A DNA stretch of 64,000 nucleotides from Gracilimonas sp031581265 (GCF_031581265.1 NZ_JAVLBQ010000001.1:62001-126000); one strand, 5' to 3'. Positions 42,961 to 52,525 are shown, counted from the stretch's first letter. Translations and numbers: made by a program. The notes: generated from the letters alone by a model not told the origin.

Positions 42961-45459
42961 CTAAAAACGAATCCAGTCTTTGTCTTCCAACCACTGAATG
43001 AGGGCGGGTAATAAAGTAACGGAAGTCAGTAAAGTCATCCCTATCCCAATTACCGCCATAACGCCAATGGATTGTAGACCGGGATGCGTGGTAAATAAAA
43101 GTCCGGCAAAACCCAGCATGGTCGTAAAAGACCCCATGGTAACGTGCTGCCCGGTGCTCGATAACACCTGCCACATACTGTTTTTCCCTTCTTCCCTATA
43201 CCGATGTGCCAGGTGAACCCCACTGTCTTCCCCAATTCCCAAAATTGCCGGAAGCACCACCAGGTTGTAGATATTGAACTGCAATCCAAAAATCATCATG
43301 ATGCCAAACAAGAAAAGTAATCCCACCAGCAGCGGCAACATCGCAATCAGCGACCACCGAAATGAGCGAAAGGAAAACAGCATAAAGAAATAGATGAAGA
43401 TAAAAGTAGCTGCTACCATATAGGGACTTTCAGTTCGCATCAAATCTAGCATAGAGGCCGCTACTATAGAGGTACTTGCTGCATAAAACTCTGATCCGTC
43501 GTCTAATGTCACCACACCCACATCATCCTTAAAAGCGATAGATTGTCGTCCATCGGATAAACCCACCGAGGGATAAACAATCACGAAACGCCCTACGTCC
43601 CCGTCTTTGGTTATAAACCGTGATTTGAGGTAATCAGGAATTTGTTCTAATGAAACGCGCTCTGTTGTTTTGGAAGCTTGTCGCAGTTTGTCTAATTCTT
43701 CATCCTCACGATCTACCAAAAAAGGATCTTGCAGCAGCTCTCGGACCTGTGCTATTTTATCGAGTTTTTGCTCTACTTCTTGTTCAGAGGTTGGAAATCG
43801 CTCTTGCAGGGTTTCTACACTTTCAATGGTTGGAGAAGTGGTATCGGTGCGTGCTCGTTCTTTGAGTATTGCCGCTATTTCTTCTACTTGCTCATTGTTT
43901 TCAGCTACAATGTAGGCCGGATTCCTTTTGCTTGAATCGTCTACATTTTTCGAAAATTCTTTAAACTCCTCATACTCTGGGAAGGTGGGTTCCAGTTCGC
44001 TGAAATTATACTGAAAGCTTAAATTCCCGCTAAATCCCACTACAAATGCCGATATTACTACTCCTACTATAACTATAGCGCGTGAAAACGGATATCGATG
44101 GGGGCCGTTTTGATCCTCTTTCTTTTTGGCGCTTATCAAAATCCAGTTCAGCCGTTCGTCTAAAATCACCAATAATGCAGGTAAAATGTAAAGCATCCCA
44201 AAAAGTGCCAACAGGATTCCTGTTCCGGATATAAAACCAAATTCTGAGAATCCTCTGAAATCGGCAAACATCAAAATATATAAAGCTGTTGCAGTGGTGA
44301 AAGCCGAAACCAAAATAGCCTCTCCCGTTTTCTCATTGGTCTCAAAAATGGCCTCTCTCACCGTCATACCTGATGATCGTAACTCTATATATCGTGCATA
44401 GAAATGGATTCCGTAATCAATCCCCAAGCCAAACAAGATCACAAAAAGGACGGAGGTCATGGTGTTCAACATCCCCAAATAAAAATAAGTGATACCGAAA
44501 GTCCACACTAAACTTATAAGCAGTGGTATCCCAATAATGAGAACAGGAACCGGCATCCTGATTAAGTGTGACCACACCGAGTATTTACCCTCTCCCCTTG
44601 TTCCCTTGCGGTAGTGAAGATATTTCTTGATAAAAAAGTAGAACATAACAAGGAAAATGACACTACTTATACCTGTAGCGAAACTCCCCATTACGTCATC
44701 CATAATAGAAGTCAATTCTTCGAGGTGCCTCTTCAACCGACCTCCATAACGAACCTCCATTTCGGGGTGATAGCTTGCCGGATTCAAAGAGGCCAGTAGC
44801 TCATCATATTCCTGGAACATATCTTCCAGGTATTGAATATTACTTTTAGAACCGGTAGGAAACAGTTTTATAACCATTACCGTACTATCCGGACTGATGG
44901 GGTATTCGGAAGGCACTAATGTGTTGTAGCTGTCTTGGAAATTTTCGGTGCGGGTATCTTCTTCTTCCTCCTCTTCATCACCCAGATCGAAATAAAAGGG
45001 ATTGGCTTCCTCTTTGGCTTGTTCTATTTCATCTTCAAGCCACCCAATGATATCATTTAATTCAGAATTACTGGCTAAATACAGGGCATTATTTTGGGTA
45101 AACTCCGTTTCTCGTCTGAACTCAGCTCTTTCGAAAAAGAAATCCTCATTTCGGGGATAGTACAACTCCAGGGATTTCTCAATCAGGTCTTCAGCAAAAG
45201 CTTTATTGGCTTCAAAACTTGGAGATTTAATGGCAACCTCCATTGCCGTTTCACCCCCTACAGTTGCATTCAGGGTATCTAAGGCAACTACATTGGGATG
45301 ATCTTCCGGCAGGAGATTAGCTATATCGGTATCTACTTTTAACTGGAGTGCATAATATCCACCAACAAAAGCAAGCAAGATGCAAGTCAAAATTACCCAC
45401 CACGGATGTGAATAATTGAATTCGAGGATGGGTTTAAAAGTCTTAAGAAGTTTTTTCAT
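42961..45459 (-). CDS. MMPL/RND-family lipid or hydrophobe transporter
   Basis: 832 residues with twelve predicted helices in two repeats (1 + 5, then 1 + 5), separated by two large periplasmic loops (about 50-245 and 460-635). Motifs of the RND superfamily single-chain type are visible: LFGLGIDYGIHFYARY (about 345) and ILGIGEDSGVHLAHRYREEG (about 735). The first loop has a run of glutamates (GDEEEEEED, about 172-180). Such proteins move hopanoids, lipids or other hydrophobic envelope molecules using the proton gradient. No outer-membrane or adaptor partner is adjacent; the divergent neighbour is a secreted CrtC/AttH-like protein. Confidence 0.85.
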   Translation of the reverse strand: MKKLLKTFKPILEFNYSHPWWVILTCILLAFVGGYYALQLKVDTDIANLLPEDHPNVVALDTLNATVGGETAMEVAIKSPSFEANKAFAEDLIEKSLELYYPRNEDFFFERAEFRRETEFTQNNALYLASNSELNDIIGWLEDEIEQAKEEANPFYFDLGDEEEEEEDTRTENFQDSYNTLVPSEYPISPDSTVMVIKLFPTGSKSNIQYLEDMFQEYDELLASLNPASYHPEMEVRYGGRLKRHLEELTSIMDDVMGSFATGISSVIFLVMFYFFIKKYLHYRKGTRGEGKYSVWSHLIRMPVPVLIIGIPLLISLVWTFGITYFYLGMLNTMTSVLFVILFGLGIDYGIHFYARYIELRSSGMTVREAIFETNEKTGEAILVSAFTTATALYILMFADFRGFSEFGFISGTGILLALFGMLYILPALLVILDERLNWILISAKKKEDQNGPHRYPFSRAIVIVGVVISAFVVGFSGNLSFQYNFSELEPTFPEYEEFKEFSKNVDDSSKRNPAYIVAENNEQVEEIAAILKERARTDTTSPTIESVETLQERFPTSEQEVEQKLDKIAQVRELLQDPFLVDREDEELDKLRQASKTTERVSLEQIPDYLKSRFITKDGDVGRFVIVYPSVGLSDGRQSIAFKDDVGVVTLDDGSEFYAASTSIVAASMLDLMRTESPYMVAATFIFIYFFMLFSFRSFRWSLIAMLPLLVGLLFLFGIMMIFGLQFNIYNLVVLPAILGIGEDSGVHLAHRYREEGKNSMWQVLSSTGQHVTMGSFTTMLGFAGLLFTTHPGLQSIGVMAVIGIGMTLLTSVTLLPALIQWLEDKDWIRF

Positions 45460-45777
45460 TAATAAATGAAATTCTGGTATTTAATTCGTTTATAAACTGA
45501 TTATTTAAAAGCCCTAAAGAACGCATATAATTCCAAATTCAATTTATTCGTCCTAAAGTAAATCGTTCAAAAATAAGCTATTTTAGATTTATATAACATC
45601 TGCTGTGGAACTTTAATTTTATATTAATACTTCTATCCGATACAGATATTATCTTTTAATTTTATCACTTAGCTTACAACAAACTTCTTTCTTATTTGTT
45701 ATTCAGTATGTAAAAACCAGCCGATAATTTACCTAATTATTCATCGATCATTTATCAAATCAAGTAATAATATTTTA
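45460..45777. other. 318-base AT-rich divergent promoter region
   Basis: No gene or repeat. It must carry the promoters of the MMPL gene (left) and the CrtC/AttH-like gene (right). A TATTTTTG on the minus strand at 45568-45575 fits TAnnTTTG, 110 bases from the MMPL start. Nothing comparable is clear for the rightward gene. Confidence 0.55.
45568..45575 (-). promoter_or_regulatory. candidate -7 element TATTTTTG for the MMPL gene
   Basis: Exact TAnnTTTG on the minus strand, 110 bases upstream of the start at 45459. The -33 region is not convincing. Confidence 0.25.
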
Positions 45778-46818
45778 ATGAACTTCAAGCTGACGGGATT
45801 TCTTTCCCTACTACTTCTTCCTTTAATTGTCTCGGCACAAAACAGAACTTCTACTCCAGAGGGTACTTTCCGGGATGCTACAAGTCAGGATTTTGCGGCT
45901 GAAAATATATCCTCAAAATATTTTAATGAGTTGTGGACATACCACATACAATTGGAGAATGGCATGCAGGTTATATATGCTTTCTCAATTAACGATTTTG
46001 GTTCGTTTAAGGGAAGGGTAACAGGGGCAAAATTAATCATTCAATGGAAGGATGGGAAAACATACGTAGTTAACAAAGAATATAGTCCAGCAGATTTTAT
46101 TAATGAACCGGACAGTAATTACATACGTTTAAATCCCGATAAACCCTATTGGGCAAAAGGCCGTTTTGAGAATGAACACCGGCTTTCATTTGATGGCAAT
46201 AAAGACGGCATTGAATATGAGCTTAACCTTAGCTTGTACGATATCGCCACCGGAAAGGTATTAGGTGATGGCGTGTATAATTTTGGCTCTAATGAACTTG
46301 GCCTATACCTGCTAATTCCCCATGCCAAAGTGAAAGGATCGGTTTCAATAAACGGCGAAAAGGTGGAAGCTATCGGTACCGCATATATGGATCGTATGTA
46401 TCAGAATAATTTATCCACTGAAATCATGGATCGCAGTTATCGCATTAAATACGGTGATGATGAAAATGGATTATTCCTTCATTTTATAACTATCAATGCG
46501 GCCGGCTCTAAAACTCCAATTGGGTACGGAGTGCGATATCAAAATGGCATGGCTACCATGTTAACCCCCTCTGAAATCGAGCAGGTTAAATCCACTGTAA
46601 AACTTGATGAAGAGATTGTGATTAACCCCTATCAAATGGATGCCTTCAACGTAAAAGTGAATAAACACTACAACACCTATTCCATGTTAGATGAATTAGG
46701 ACGATTCAAGAAATTCTTAGCAAAACAGGTGATTGGAGGCGAGCTTATTGAAATGAACGGAACCATAAATATTGATAACACTAAACCCGGTTATTTCTAC
46801 TATATGGTTACAGACTGA
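45778..46818 (+). CDS. secreted CrtC/AttH-like lipocalin-fold protein
   Basis: 346 residues with a signal peptide (1-20, ending VSAQ). Two lipocalin-like halves are suggested: about 40-190 (ELWTYHIQLENGMQVIYAF, ending YNFGSNELGLYLLIPHAKV) and about 200-346. The segment HAKVKGSVSINGEKVEAIGTAYMDRMYQ corresponds to the hinge strand of the CrtC/AttH/Svf1 family, which includes carotenoid 1,2-hydratases. The His/Asp-rich active site of CrtC (DHNWG-like) appears here as YMDRMYQ, so a hydratase function is doubtful; lipid binding or transport is equally likely. Divergent from the MMPL transporter, it may handle the same hydrophobic substrate. Confidence 0.6.
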   Translation: MNFKLTGFLSLLLLPLIVSAQNRTSTPEGTFRDATSQDFAAENISSKYFNELWTYHIQLENGMQVIYAFSINDFGSFKGRVTGAKLIIQWKDGKTYVVNKEYSPADFINEPDSNYIRLNPDKPYWAKGRFENEHRLSFDGNKDGIEYELNLSLYDIATGKVLGDGVYNFGSNELGLYLLIPHAKVKGSVSINGEKVEAIGTAYMDRMYQNNLSTEIMDRSYRIKYGDDENGLFLHFITINAAGSKTPIGYGVRYQNGMATMLTPSEIEQVKSTVKLDEEIVINPYQMDAFNVKVNKHYNTYSMLDELGRFKKFLAKQVIGGELIEMNGTINIDNTKPGYFYYMVTD

Positions 46819-46834
46819 AAGAAGCTAAATTCAA

Positions 46835-47578
46835 TCAGCTTTCTTCAGCTTCAAGTAATTTTTCTGCATGTGCCAACATTTCCGGAGTATCTACATCCTG
46901 CCAAAAAGCATCACCGATATTAAGTGTGTGCATCCTGCCCCGGTCGGCTAATGTTTGAATTCCGTCGGATAGTGAAGCATCTCCCTTTTTCTCATACACT
47001 ATTTTAATAGCCTCCATCAGCTTTTGTGTGCAAATGAAAACACCGGTATCAATGCAGTTATACTCAGTAATCTGCTTACCTATTTTTTTAATTTTATTGT
47101 CTTTTGAAAGCACTTTAGTGGCATCATCCATATCAAAAATTTCATCAACTTTATGGTCCACCAAGAGAGTAGCTCCATCCACTGGAGGCTTGTGAGACTT
47201 TGCCAAAAGCATCATTTCATCAGACAAAATGTGGTCTGCCATAGTTAATACAAACTCTCCTTCTACTTGCGGGGAAGCAGCTAAAACCGAAATCCCGTTA
47301 CTGAGATCATATTGTTCGTTCTTAGCAAATGTGATCGGAGTCTCACCGGTGTATGACGCCAGGATATCTTCTTTTATTTCTTCATATCCGTAACCCAATA
47401 CAATTACCACTTTCTCACATCCGGCTATGCTTAAACTTCGAATCGTTCGGTATATCAGGGGAATTCCGTGTACGGTTGTTAGCGGTTTGAGATCGGTTTC
47501 ATCATCAACTCCGGCTAAACGAGATCCAAATCCGGCTGCTAAAATTACACCTGTTCGTCCATCAATTTGGTTTGGCAT
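46835..47578 (-). CDS. sugar/inositol-phosphate nucleotidyltransferase (CTP:inositol-1-phosphate cytidylyltransferase-like)
   Basis: 247 residues. The nucleotidyltransferase signature GVILAAGFGSRL is near the start, followed by LKPLTTVHGIPLI and the catalytic/metal region VLTMADHILSDEMM, with a substrate part containing YNCIDTGVFICTQ. The absence of a CDP-alcohol transferase domain makes it the cytidylyltransferase half only. It follows the inositol-phosphate synthase gene by 3 bases, so its substrate is most likely the product of that enzyme, giving CDP-inositol. Such an intermediate feeds inositol phospholipids or di-inositol phosphate. Nucleotide specificity is inferred from context. Confidence 0.7.
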   Translation of the reverse strand: MPNQIDGRTGVILAAGFGSRLAGVDDETDLKPLTTVHGIPLIYRTIRSLSIAGCEKVVIVLGYGYEEIKEDILASYTGETPITFAKNEQYDLSNGISVLAASPQVEGEFVLTMADHILSDEMMLLAKSHKPPVDGATLLVDHKVDEIFDMDDATKVLSKDNKIKKIGKQITEYNCIDTGVFICTQKLMEAIKIVYEKKGDASLSDGIQTLADRGRMHTLNIGDAFWQDVDTPEMLAHAEKLLEAEES

Positions 47579-47581
47579 TGC

Positions 47582-48901
47582 TTACTTGTAGCTATCGTAA
47601 TTTTCGGAAAGATGCGTTACCGGCTTCTCCCCTCCCATCACACGAAGGGTATTTTTTAGGCGGAAGTGCTGAATAAAGATATCATGTTCTTGCACGTGTC
47701 CGTCTTCCACCTGTGGACTCTTGAAGTAAAAACTCAGCCATTCCTGAATACCGCCTTTACCTTTGCGCTTGGCAAGATCAAGGAAAAGTGCGAGATCAAG
47801 AACAATAGGAGCTGCGAGGATAGAATCGCGACATAAGAAATCTACCTTAATTTGCATGGGGTACCCCATCCATCCAAAAATGTCAATATTATCCCAACCC
47901 TCTTTTTCATCACCTCTGGGTGGATAATAGTTTATGCGTACCTTGTGGTAAAGGTCTTTGTAAAGGTCTTGATAGGTATCAGGCTGCAAAATGGTATCCA
48001 ATACCCCTGATTTTGTCTTTTCTTTAGACTTAAAGCTCTCAGGATCATCCAAAACCTCACCGTCACGATTTCCGAGAATATTGGTTGAGAACCAGCCTCG
48101 AATTCCTAACATCCGTGTTTTAAAGCCGGGAGCTAAAATTGTTTTCATCAAGGTTTGACCGGTTTTAAAATCTTTACCGGCAATGGGCACTCCCTTTTCT
48201 TCAGCAAGCTGAATAAGGGCCGGGAAATCGGCAGAAAGGTTTGGAGCGCCATTTGCATAGGGAACTCCCTCCATGATGGCTGCATAAGCATATAGCTGAG
48301 ACGGGGCAATAGACTCATCATTATTTTCCATTCCCTTCTCAAAAGCCTCAACCGACATATGGCACTCTGATGAAGACTGATATACTTCCGTAGAACCACA
48401 CCATACCATAACGGCTCGGCTTGCACCTGTTTCCTCAATTTTATTTCGAATATCTTCTCGAAGTTGCTCAGCTAAGTCTTTTTTATTCTTGAAGTCTTTT
48501 ACATTCGGACCATCAAGCTTCTTAACATACTTCTGCTCAAAAGCAGCAGACATAGGTTTAATTTCTTTTAAGAAGTCTGCAATAGGATCAATATCCTGAG
48601 GTTTAAGTACCTGTGCGTGCTCACAAGCTTCATACACGTTGTCAGATTTTACATCCCAGCCGCCAAAAACAATATTATCTAAACTTGCCAGAGGTAAAAA
48701 ATCTTTAATCAATGGATTTTTGTTCTCAGAACGAGCCCCTAACCGTATGGTCTGCATTTGAGTTAAAGACCCGATAGGTTTCGATAAACCCTTCCTCACA
48801 GATTCAACTCCGGCTATGAATGTGGTAGCAACGGCCCCCATGCCGGGTGTGAGTACTAAAAGTTTACCATCATCTGTGGCATTTTTGTTTTTTGTAGACA
48901 T
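47582..48901 (-). CDS. ino1: inositol-3-phosphate synthase
   Basis: 439 residues, the length of bacterial and eukaryotic myo-inositol-1-phosphate synthases. The NAD-binding fold begins at LLVLTPGMGAVATTFIAGVE. Family motifs include GGWDVKSDNVYEA, PLIKDFLP, IAGKDFKTGQTLMKT and NILGNRDG, then SFYFKSP near the C-terminus. It converts glucose 6-phosphate to inositol 3-phosphate in the cytoplasm, NAD-dependent. Paired with a nucleotidyltransferase 3 bases downstream, so the unit probably serves inositol lipid or inositol-phosphate solute synthesis. A TATCTTTG element lies 35 bases before the ATG. Confidence 0.92.
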   Translation of the reverse strand: MSTKNKNATDDGKLLVLTPGMGAVATTFIAGVESVRKGLSKPIGSLTQMQTIRLGARSENKNPLIKDFLPLASLDNIVFGGWDVKSDNVYEACEHAQVLKPQDIDPIADFLKEIKPMSAAFEQKYVKKLDGPNVKDFKNKKDLAEQLREDIRNKIEETGASRAVMVWCGSTEVYQSSSECHMSVEAFEKGMENNDESIAPSQLYAYAAIMEGVPYANGAPNLSADFPALIQLAEEKGVPIAGKDFKTGQTLMKTILAPGFKTRMLGIRGWFSTNILGNRDGEVLDDPESFKSKEKTKSGVLDTILQPDTYQDLYKDLYHKVRINYYPPRGDEKEGWDNIDIFGWMGYPMQIKVDFLCRDSILAAPIVLDLALFLDLAKRKGKGGIQEWLSFYFKSPQVEDGHVQEHDIFIQHFRLKNTLRVMGGEKPVTHLSENYDSYK

Positions 48902-48935
48902 TCGAAATATTTTATTGATGAAATTTTGTGCAGCG

Positions 48936-48943
48936 CAAAGATA
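48936..48943 (-). promoter_or_regulatory. candidate -7 element TATCTTTG for ino1
   Basis: Exact TAnnTTTG followed by CGC on the minus strand, 35 bases before the start at 48901. No -33 TTG at the expected distance. Confidence 0.4.
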
Positions 48944-49038
48944 AATAACTTGGCTAAGTTATGTTAGCTTTTAATTGGTAATTCTTTAACAATTTGGTAA
49001 ACCGGACAAGGTTTATTTCAATTCCTTGGAGTTCGCCC

Positions 49039-49046
49039 TATATTTG
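49039..49046 (+). promoter_or_regulatory. candidate -7 element TATATTTG for the flippase gene
   Basis: Exact TAnnTTTG, 50 bases before the ATG at 49096. A -33 TTG is not seen at 19-21 bases. Confidence 0.35.
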
Positions 49047-49095
49047 ACTCGCTTTAATTTTCCCGAACCCAAAAACCGATGAGAACCCATAAAGT

Positions 49096-50532
49096 ATGAG
49101 TGAGTCTTCTTTTGCCAAGCGAGTGGCTGCATCGGTTTTATATAGTGGTGCCGGTTCTGTAACCGCTCGAATATTAAACGCAGTTGCCCTCTTTTATACG
49201 CTCAAAGTTATCTCTGAAGAGCAATTTGGTATTGCTGCGCTTGCCTTAGCTTTTTTCAGTACTACAAAAGCGATAACGGAACTTGGACTGGGAACCGCCA
49301 TCGTTCAGGAAAAGCGAATTGGTCGCACTCAAATTGATTCTCTGTTTTGGACCAGCTTTCTGCTTTCCGTTGTTGTGTATGGTCTCCTTTTTTTAGCGGC
49401 CCCGTTTATAGCTTCCTTTTATGATACGCCGGTGCTCTCCCCTATGATCAGGGTGTATATGCTGGCCATAATCGCCTTCAGCTTCTATATGATTTCCAGT
49501 AAACTGATGATGCGTGATCTTGAGTTCAAGAAACTGGCCATTAGTGATAATGTAGCATTGGCCGCCTCAGCTGGTTTGATGATTTATCTGGCTTATACCG
49601 GTTGGGGCGCCTGGGCTATTATATTGGCAGAACTGGCCAATAAAGTTGGACAAATGGCTTTTAGCTTAATGTTTAAGCCTTATTTCCCGCGATTTCGTTT
49701 TAACTACGAACAAGTTAAACACCTTTTAGAATTTGGGCTTTATACTACCGGATCAAATTTTTTCCAGAAATTTTATATGAATGCAGACTACCTGATAATT
49801 GGTAAATTCTTTTCTATGGAATTGGTGGGAATCTATTCTTTTGCCTACCGACTCGTATTTGATACGGTAAAGGAATTATCAAATGTGATCAATCGCGTAG
49901 CCTATCCTGCTTTTGCAAAGCTTCAGTATGAAATCCCAAGATTAAGAAACTACTTTTTTACCATGTCGCGGGCTAGTATGCTGTTGGTTGGAACCGTTAT
50001 GGTTATCATCGGAACCTACATTGATTGGTTTCTTCCCTTGGTCGGATTCGAGAAGTATATGGACTCCGTTCCTTATATGAGAATTTTTGTTGCTGTTGGA
50101 ATCATCCAGTGCCTGGTTACTTTGCTCCCCAAATTGATTAATGCGAAAGGTGAAGCTAAGTTCATCTTTTACTTTACTTCTTCTAATGCCATTTTACTAC
50201 CGGCAGGTTTCCTCATTGCTTCCCAATTTAGTATGATGACTGTAGCGTTGGTTTGGCTGACTGTCTATCCGTTAGTCTCGTTGGTATTAATCTATTTTGG
50301 AGCCAAGCTCACCGAAACCCCGGTGTGGGAATTTGGACTGAAAAGTATAGCTGCTTTTACAACTCTCATTCCGCTCGCAGGCTTCGCCTATGCTGTGAGA
50401 TATGGAATTACCTTAGTTTTCCCCGAAACCTCTATACTGGCCGTTATATTGGCTTCTATATTCGTTTTTAGTGTAACAGCCACAGTAATTTGGTTTCGCG
50501 AGAAGGATGCTATTAGTGCTATTCGAAGTTAG
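49096..50532 (+). CDS. Wzx-type polysaccharide flippase (MOP superfamily)
   Basis: 478 residues, about fourteen hydrophobic helices, starting with VAASVLYSGAGSVTARILNAVALFY and containing the ISEEQFGIAALALAFFSTTKAITELGLGTAIVQ segment typical of polysaccharide exporters of the MOP family. It should flip a lipid-linked oligosaccharide or an exopolysaccharide repeat across the inner membrane. No Wzy polymerase is in view. Downstream and convergent are two sulfotransferases and a CDP-glycerol transferase-like gene, so the moved glycan may be sulfated or glycerol-phosphate modified; this link is inferred from proximity only. Confidence 0.88.
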   Translation: MSESSFAKRVAASVLYSGAGSVTARILNAVALFYTLKVISEEQFGIAALALAFFSTTKAITELGLGTAIVQEKRIGRTQIDSLFWTSFLLSVVVYGLLFLAAPFIASFYDTPVLSPMIRVYMLAIIAFSFYMISSKLMMRDLEFKKLAISDNVALAASAGLMIYLAYTGWGAWAIILAELANKVGQMAFSLMFKPYFPRFRFNYEQVKHLLEFGLYTTGSNFFQKFYMNADYLIIGKFFSMELVGIYSFAYRLVFDTVKELSNVINRVAYPAFAKLQYEIPRLRNYFFTMSRASMLLVGTVMVIIGTYIDWFLPLVGFEKYMDSVPYMRIFVAVGIIQCLVTLLPKLINAKGEAKFIFYFTSSNAILLPAGFLIASQFSMMTVALVWLTVYPLVSLVLIYFGAKLTETPVWEFGLKSIAAFTTLIPLAGFAYAVRYGITLVFPETSILAVILASIFVFSVTATVIWFREKDAISAIRS

Positions 50533-50572
50533 GTGTTTTTAGGTTGCCTGATAATTTTTTGCATGCAATTTC

Positions 50573-51478
50573 TTATTGGTCTACCGTGAATTCGTAGTCT
50601 TTAAGGAAGTCATACTTTTGGCTTCGTTCGGCAACCTGGTCAATTTTATCCTGTGGCCATTCGATTTTACTACGACTTTTTGAAGGAGAATCAAATACTT
50701 TTTCAGCTGCGGCATTCAGATAATTTTCATAAGGCTCAACTTCTAAAAACTCGACCAATGTCTTTAGAGTCCCTTTGGAGTCTTCAATAAACTGCTCATG
50801 TGTCATTTCACACCATTCATTGTCAGCAACCTGGGTCTTTAATATCGCATTCGCTTCCACCCGCTTAAAATAGCTGTCAATGGCTTCTTGTAGCGAATGC
50901 CTTCCGCCTTCCCACTTGCGTTTGTGTGTAGCAATATTATCCAACGGGTGACGAACTATATGAATCAGCTTAATCGGCATCTGTACTTCTTCCCGCAGTT
51001 TCTCGATGATATCAGGTTTAGCCTGAAGGTGCCTGGATGAACCGCCACCTTTTTTATCACCTATCACTCTTAGATTGCGGTATCTTCCCTGCCATAGACC
51101 CTCAATTGCATAATCGTAGCCGGTCCATTCTCTTCCTTTTCCAGTAAATACTTTATCCTTGTGCAGAATCAAACTAAAGATTTGTTCCTTGCTGAAACCG
51201 GCTCTCAGATATCTTAGAGCATCTAATTCGTGAGAAATTACTACATCAGGATGTGCATCCAACAAAGAACCAACCAACGTATGTCCACTTCGCGGGTAGC
51301 CAATAAACATGCAGTAGCGCTCGATCTGCTCATAATCCCACTTAAAATGTGTATTTAAGATTTTGCTTTTTACATAATGCCAAGGCATTCCAACATCCGC
51401 TTTGATATCGCGACGTTCGAACCCAAGTGCATCTGAAACTGCTGTTATCTGATCACCAATTTTTTGTAAAACTGACAT
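50573..51478 (-). CDS. sulfotransferase
   Basis: 301 residues. The 5'-phosphosulfate loop of PAPS-dependent sulfotransferases is at residues 60-67 (GYPRSGHT), and the 3'-phosphate strand IHIVRHPLDNIATHKR (about 170) carries the conserved Arg. The Lys of classical sulfotransferases is replaced by Arg in the first motif, as in many bacterial members. It transfers sulfate from PAPS to a hydroxyl, most likely of a carbohydrate or lipid. No signal peptide. It follows the second sulfotransferase gene by 16 bases on the same strand, so they are probably in one operon with the CDP-glycerol transferase-like gene. Confidence 0.85.
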   Translation of the reverse strand: MSVLQKIGDQITAVSDALGFERRDIKADVGMPWHYVKSKILNTHFKWDYEQIERYCMFIGYPRSGHTLVGSLLDAHPDVVISHELDALRYLRAGFSKEQIFSLILHKDKVFTGKGREWTGYDYAIEGLWQGRYRNLRVIGDKKGGGSSRHLQAKPDIIEKLREEVQMPIKLIHIVRHPLDNIATHKRKWEGGRHSLQEAIDSYFKRVEANAILKTQVADNEWCEMTHEQFIEDSKGTLKTLVEFLEVEPYENYLNAAAEKVFDSPSKSRSKIEWPQDKIDQVAERSQKYDFLKDYEFTVDQ

Positions 51479-51494
51479 ACTTTTAATGTGCTTT

Positions 51495-52493
51495 TTAATT
51501 TTTTGGAACTAAATCTGTGTAGCCTTCATCTCTGGCATTTGTGACATCTGCCCAAAATGACCGGCTCAAATCTACGGATTGATAGTATAATTTATGGGCA
51601 AAAGAGAGTTGCTGTTCTGTTTTCTTATAACCCATGAGTGTAAGTGAAGATCCGGCTTTATTATCAATTAATGCTTTTTGCCAAGATGTCAATTGGAGCT
51701 TCCACTCCTCATTTTTATCTGTCTGAATAGGCTTAAGAGTGCCTTTTTTCCAAGATTCTTCTCCTTCCGCAAAACCTGTTTCCTCGCGTTGATAGTAGTT
51801 TAACATCTCCCCCTCAAAGTTTACTCCCAGAAATTCACATGTTTTCTTTAAGGTTTCTTCTACAGCATTAATAAAATCATTATAGCGCAACATCATATAC
51901 TGACCTGAAGATAACTCTTTTGCCAACCATTGATGCATTTCAACATATTTTTTCCAACGCTTTGTAGTCACGATTACAGAAGGAGATCCAAATTGTGCCT
52001 TAATTTCGGAATTTGCAGCAGCCCTTGGATCTCTAAATAAAGTGATAAATTTTGCATCCGGATAAGCCTCTAAAATCTTTGGAATATGCAGGATATGTCT
52101 TGGGGTCTTCTCCCCTATTATTGGTTTAACTCGTTTTTTCCTGTATGCAGTAAGATGAAGACTATATAATGTAAGAGGATCAAAAGCTTTAAATTTATCA
52201 GAAAGGGCTCCTATTTCATCATAATCCAACTCCAAATCCCGAATACGGGTTTTATTGGAATACCAATGATTCAACAATTTTGTGGAATATATTCTTTTAT
52301 TGTCGGCCTCACTAAAACCGGCTTTCAAACGATCATAGTAATGGAAAAAATGAGTTTCAGGTGGGATAACCAACTCGCTGTGCATATTCAACATGCTTTG
52401 TAATAACGTAGAACCGGACCGACTCACTCCGGTTATAAAAAACAGGTTAGACTCAGTCTCATTGATATCTTGCTGTGTAACTGAAATAGACAA
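51495..52493 (-). CDS. sulfotransferase (second, divergent from the first)
   Basis: 332 residues. The PAPS-binding motif is ITGVSRSGSTLLQ (about 20-32), with the PPETHFFHYYDR segment, the GEKTPRHILHIPKI loop (about 133) typical of bacterial carbohydrate sulfotransferases, and FITLFRDPRAAANSEIK near 155 for the 3'-phosphate. It differs clearly from the other sulfotransferase, so two distinct acceptor sites are likely. It starts 32 bases after the stop of the CDP-glycerol transferase-like gene. No signal peptide or membrane helix seen; cytoplasmic. Confidence 0.85.
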   Translation of the reverse strand: MSISVTQQDINETESNLFFITGVSRSGSTLLQSMLNMHSELVIPPETHFFHYYDRLKAGFSEADNKRIYSTKLLNHWYSNKTRIRDLELDYDEIGALSDKFKAFDPLTLYSLHLTAYRKKRVKPIIGEKTPRHILHIPKILEAYPDAKFITLFRDPRAAANSEIKAQFGSPSVIVTTKRWKKYVEMHQWLAKELSSGQYMMLRYNDFINAVEETLKKTCEFLGVNFEGEMLNYYQREETGFAEGEESWKKGTLKPIQTDKNEEWKLQLTSWQKALIDNKAGSSLTLMGYKKTEQQLSFAHKLYYQSVDLSRSFWADVTNARDEGYTDLVPKN

Positions 52494-52525
52494 ATATTTA
52501 GGATTGAGGTCTACTATTTTCTGGG

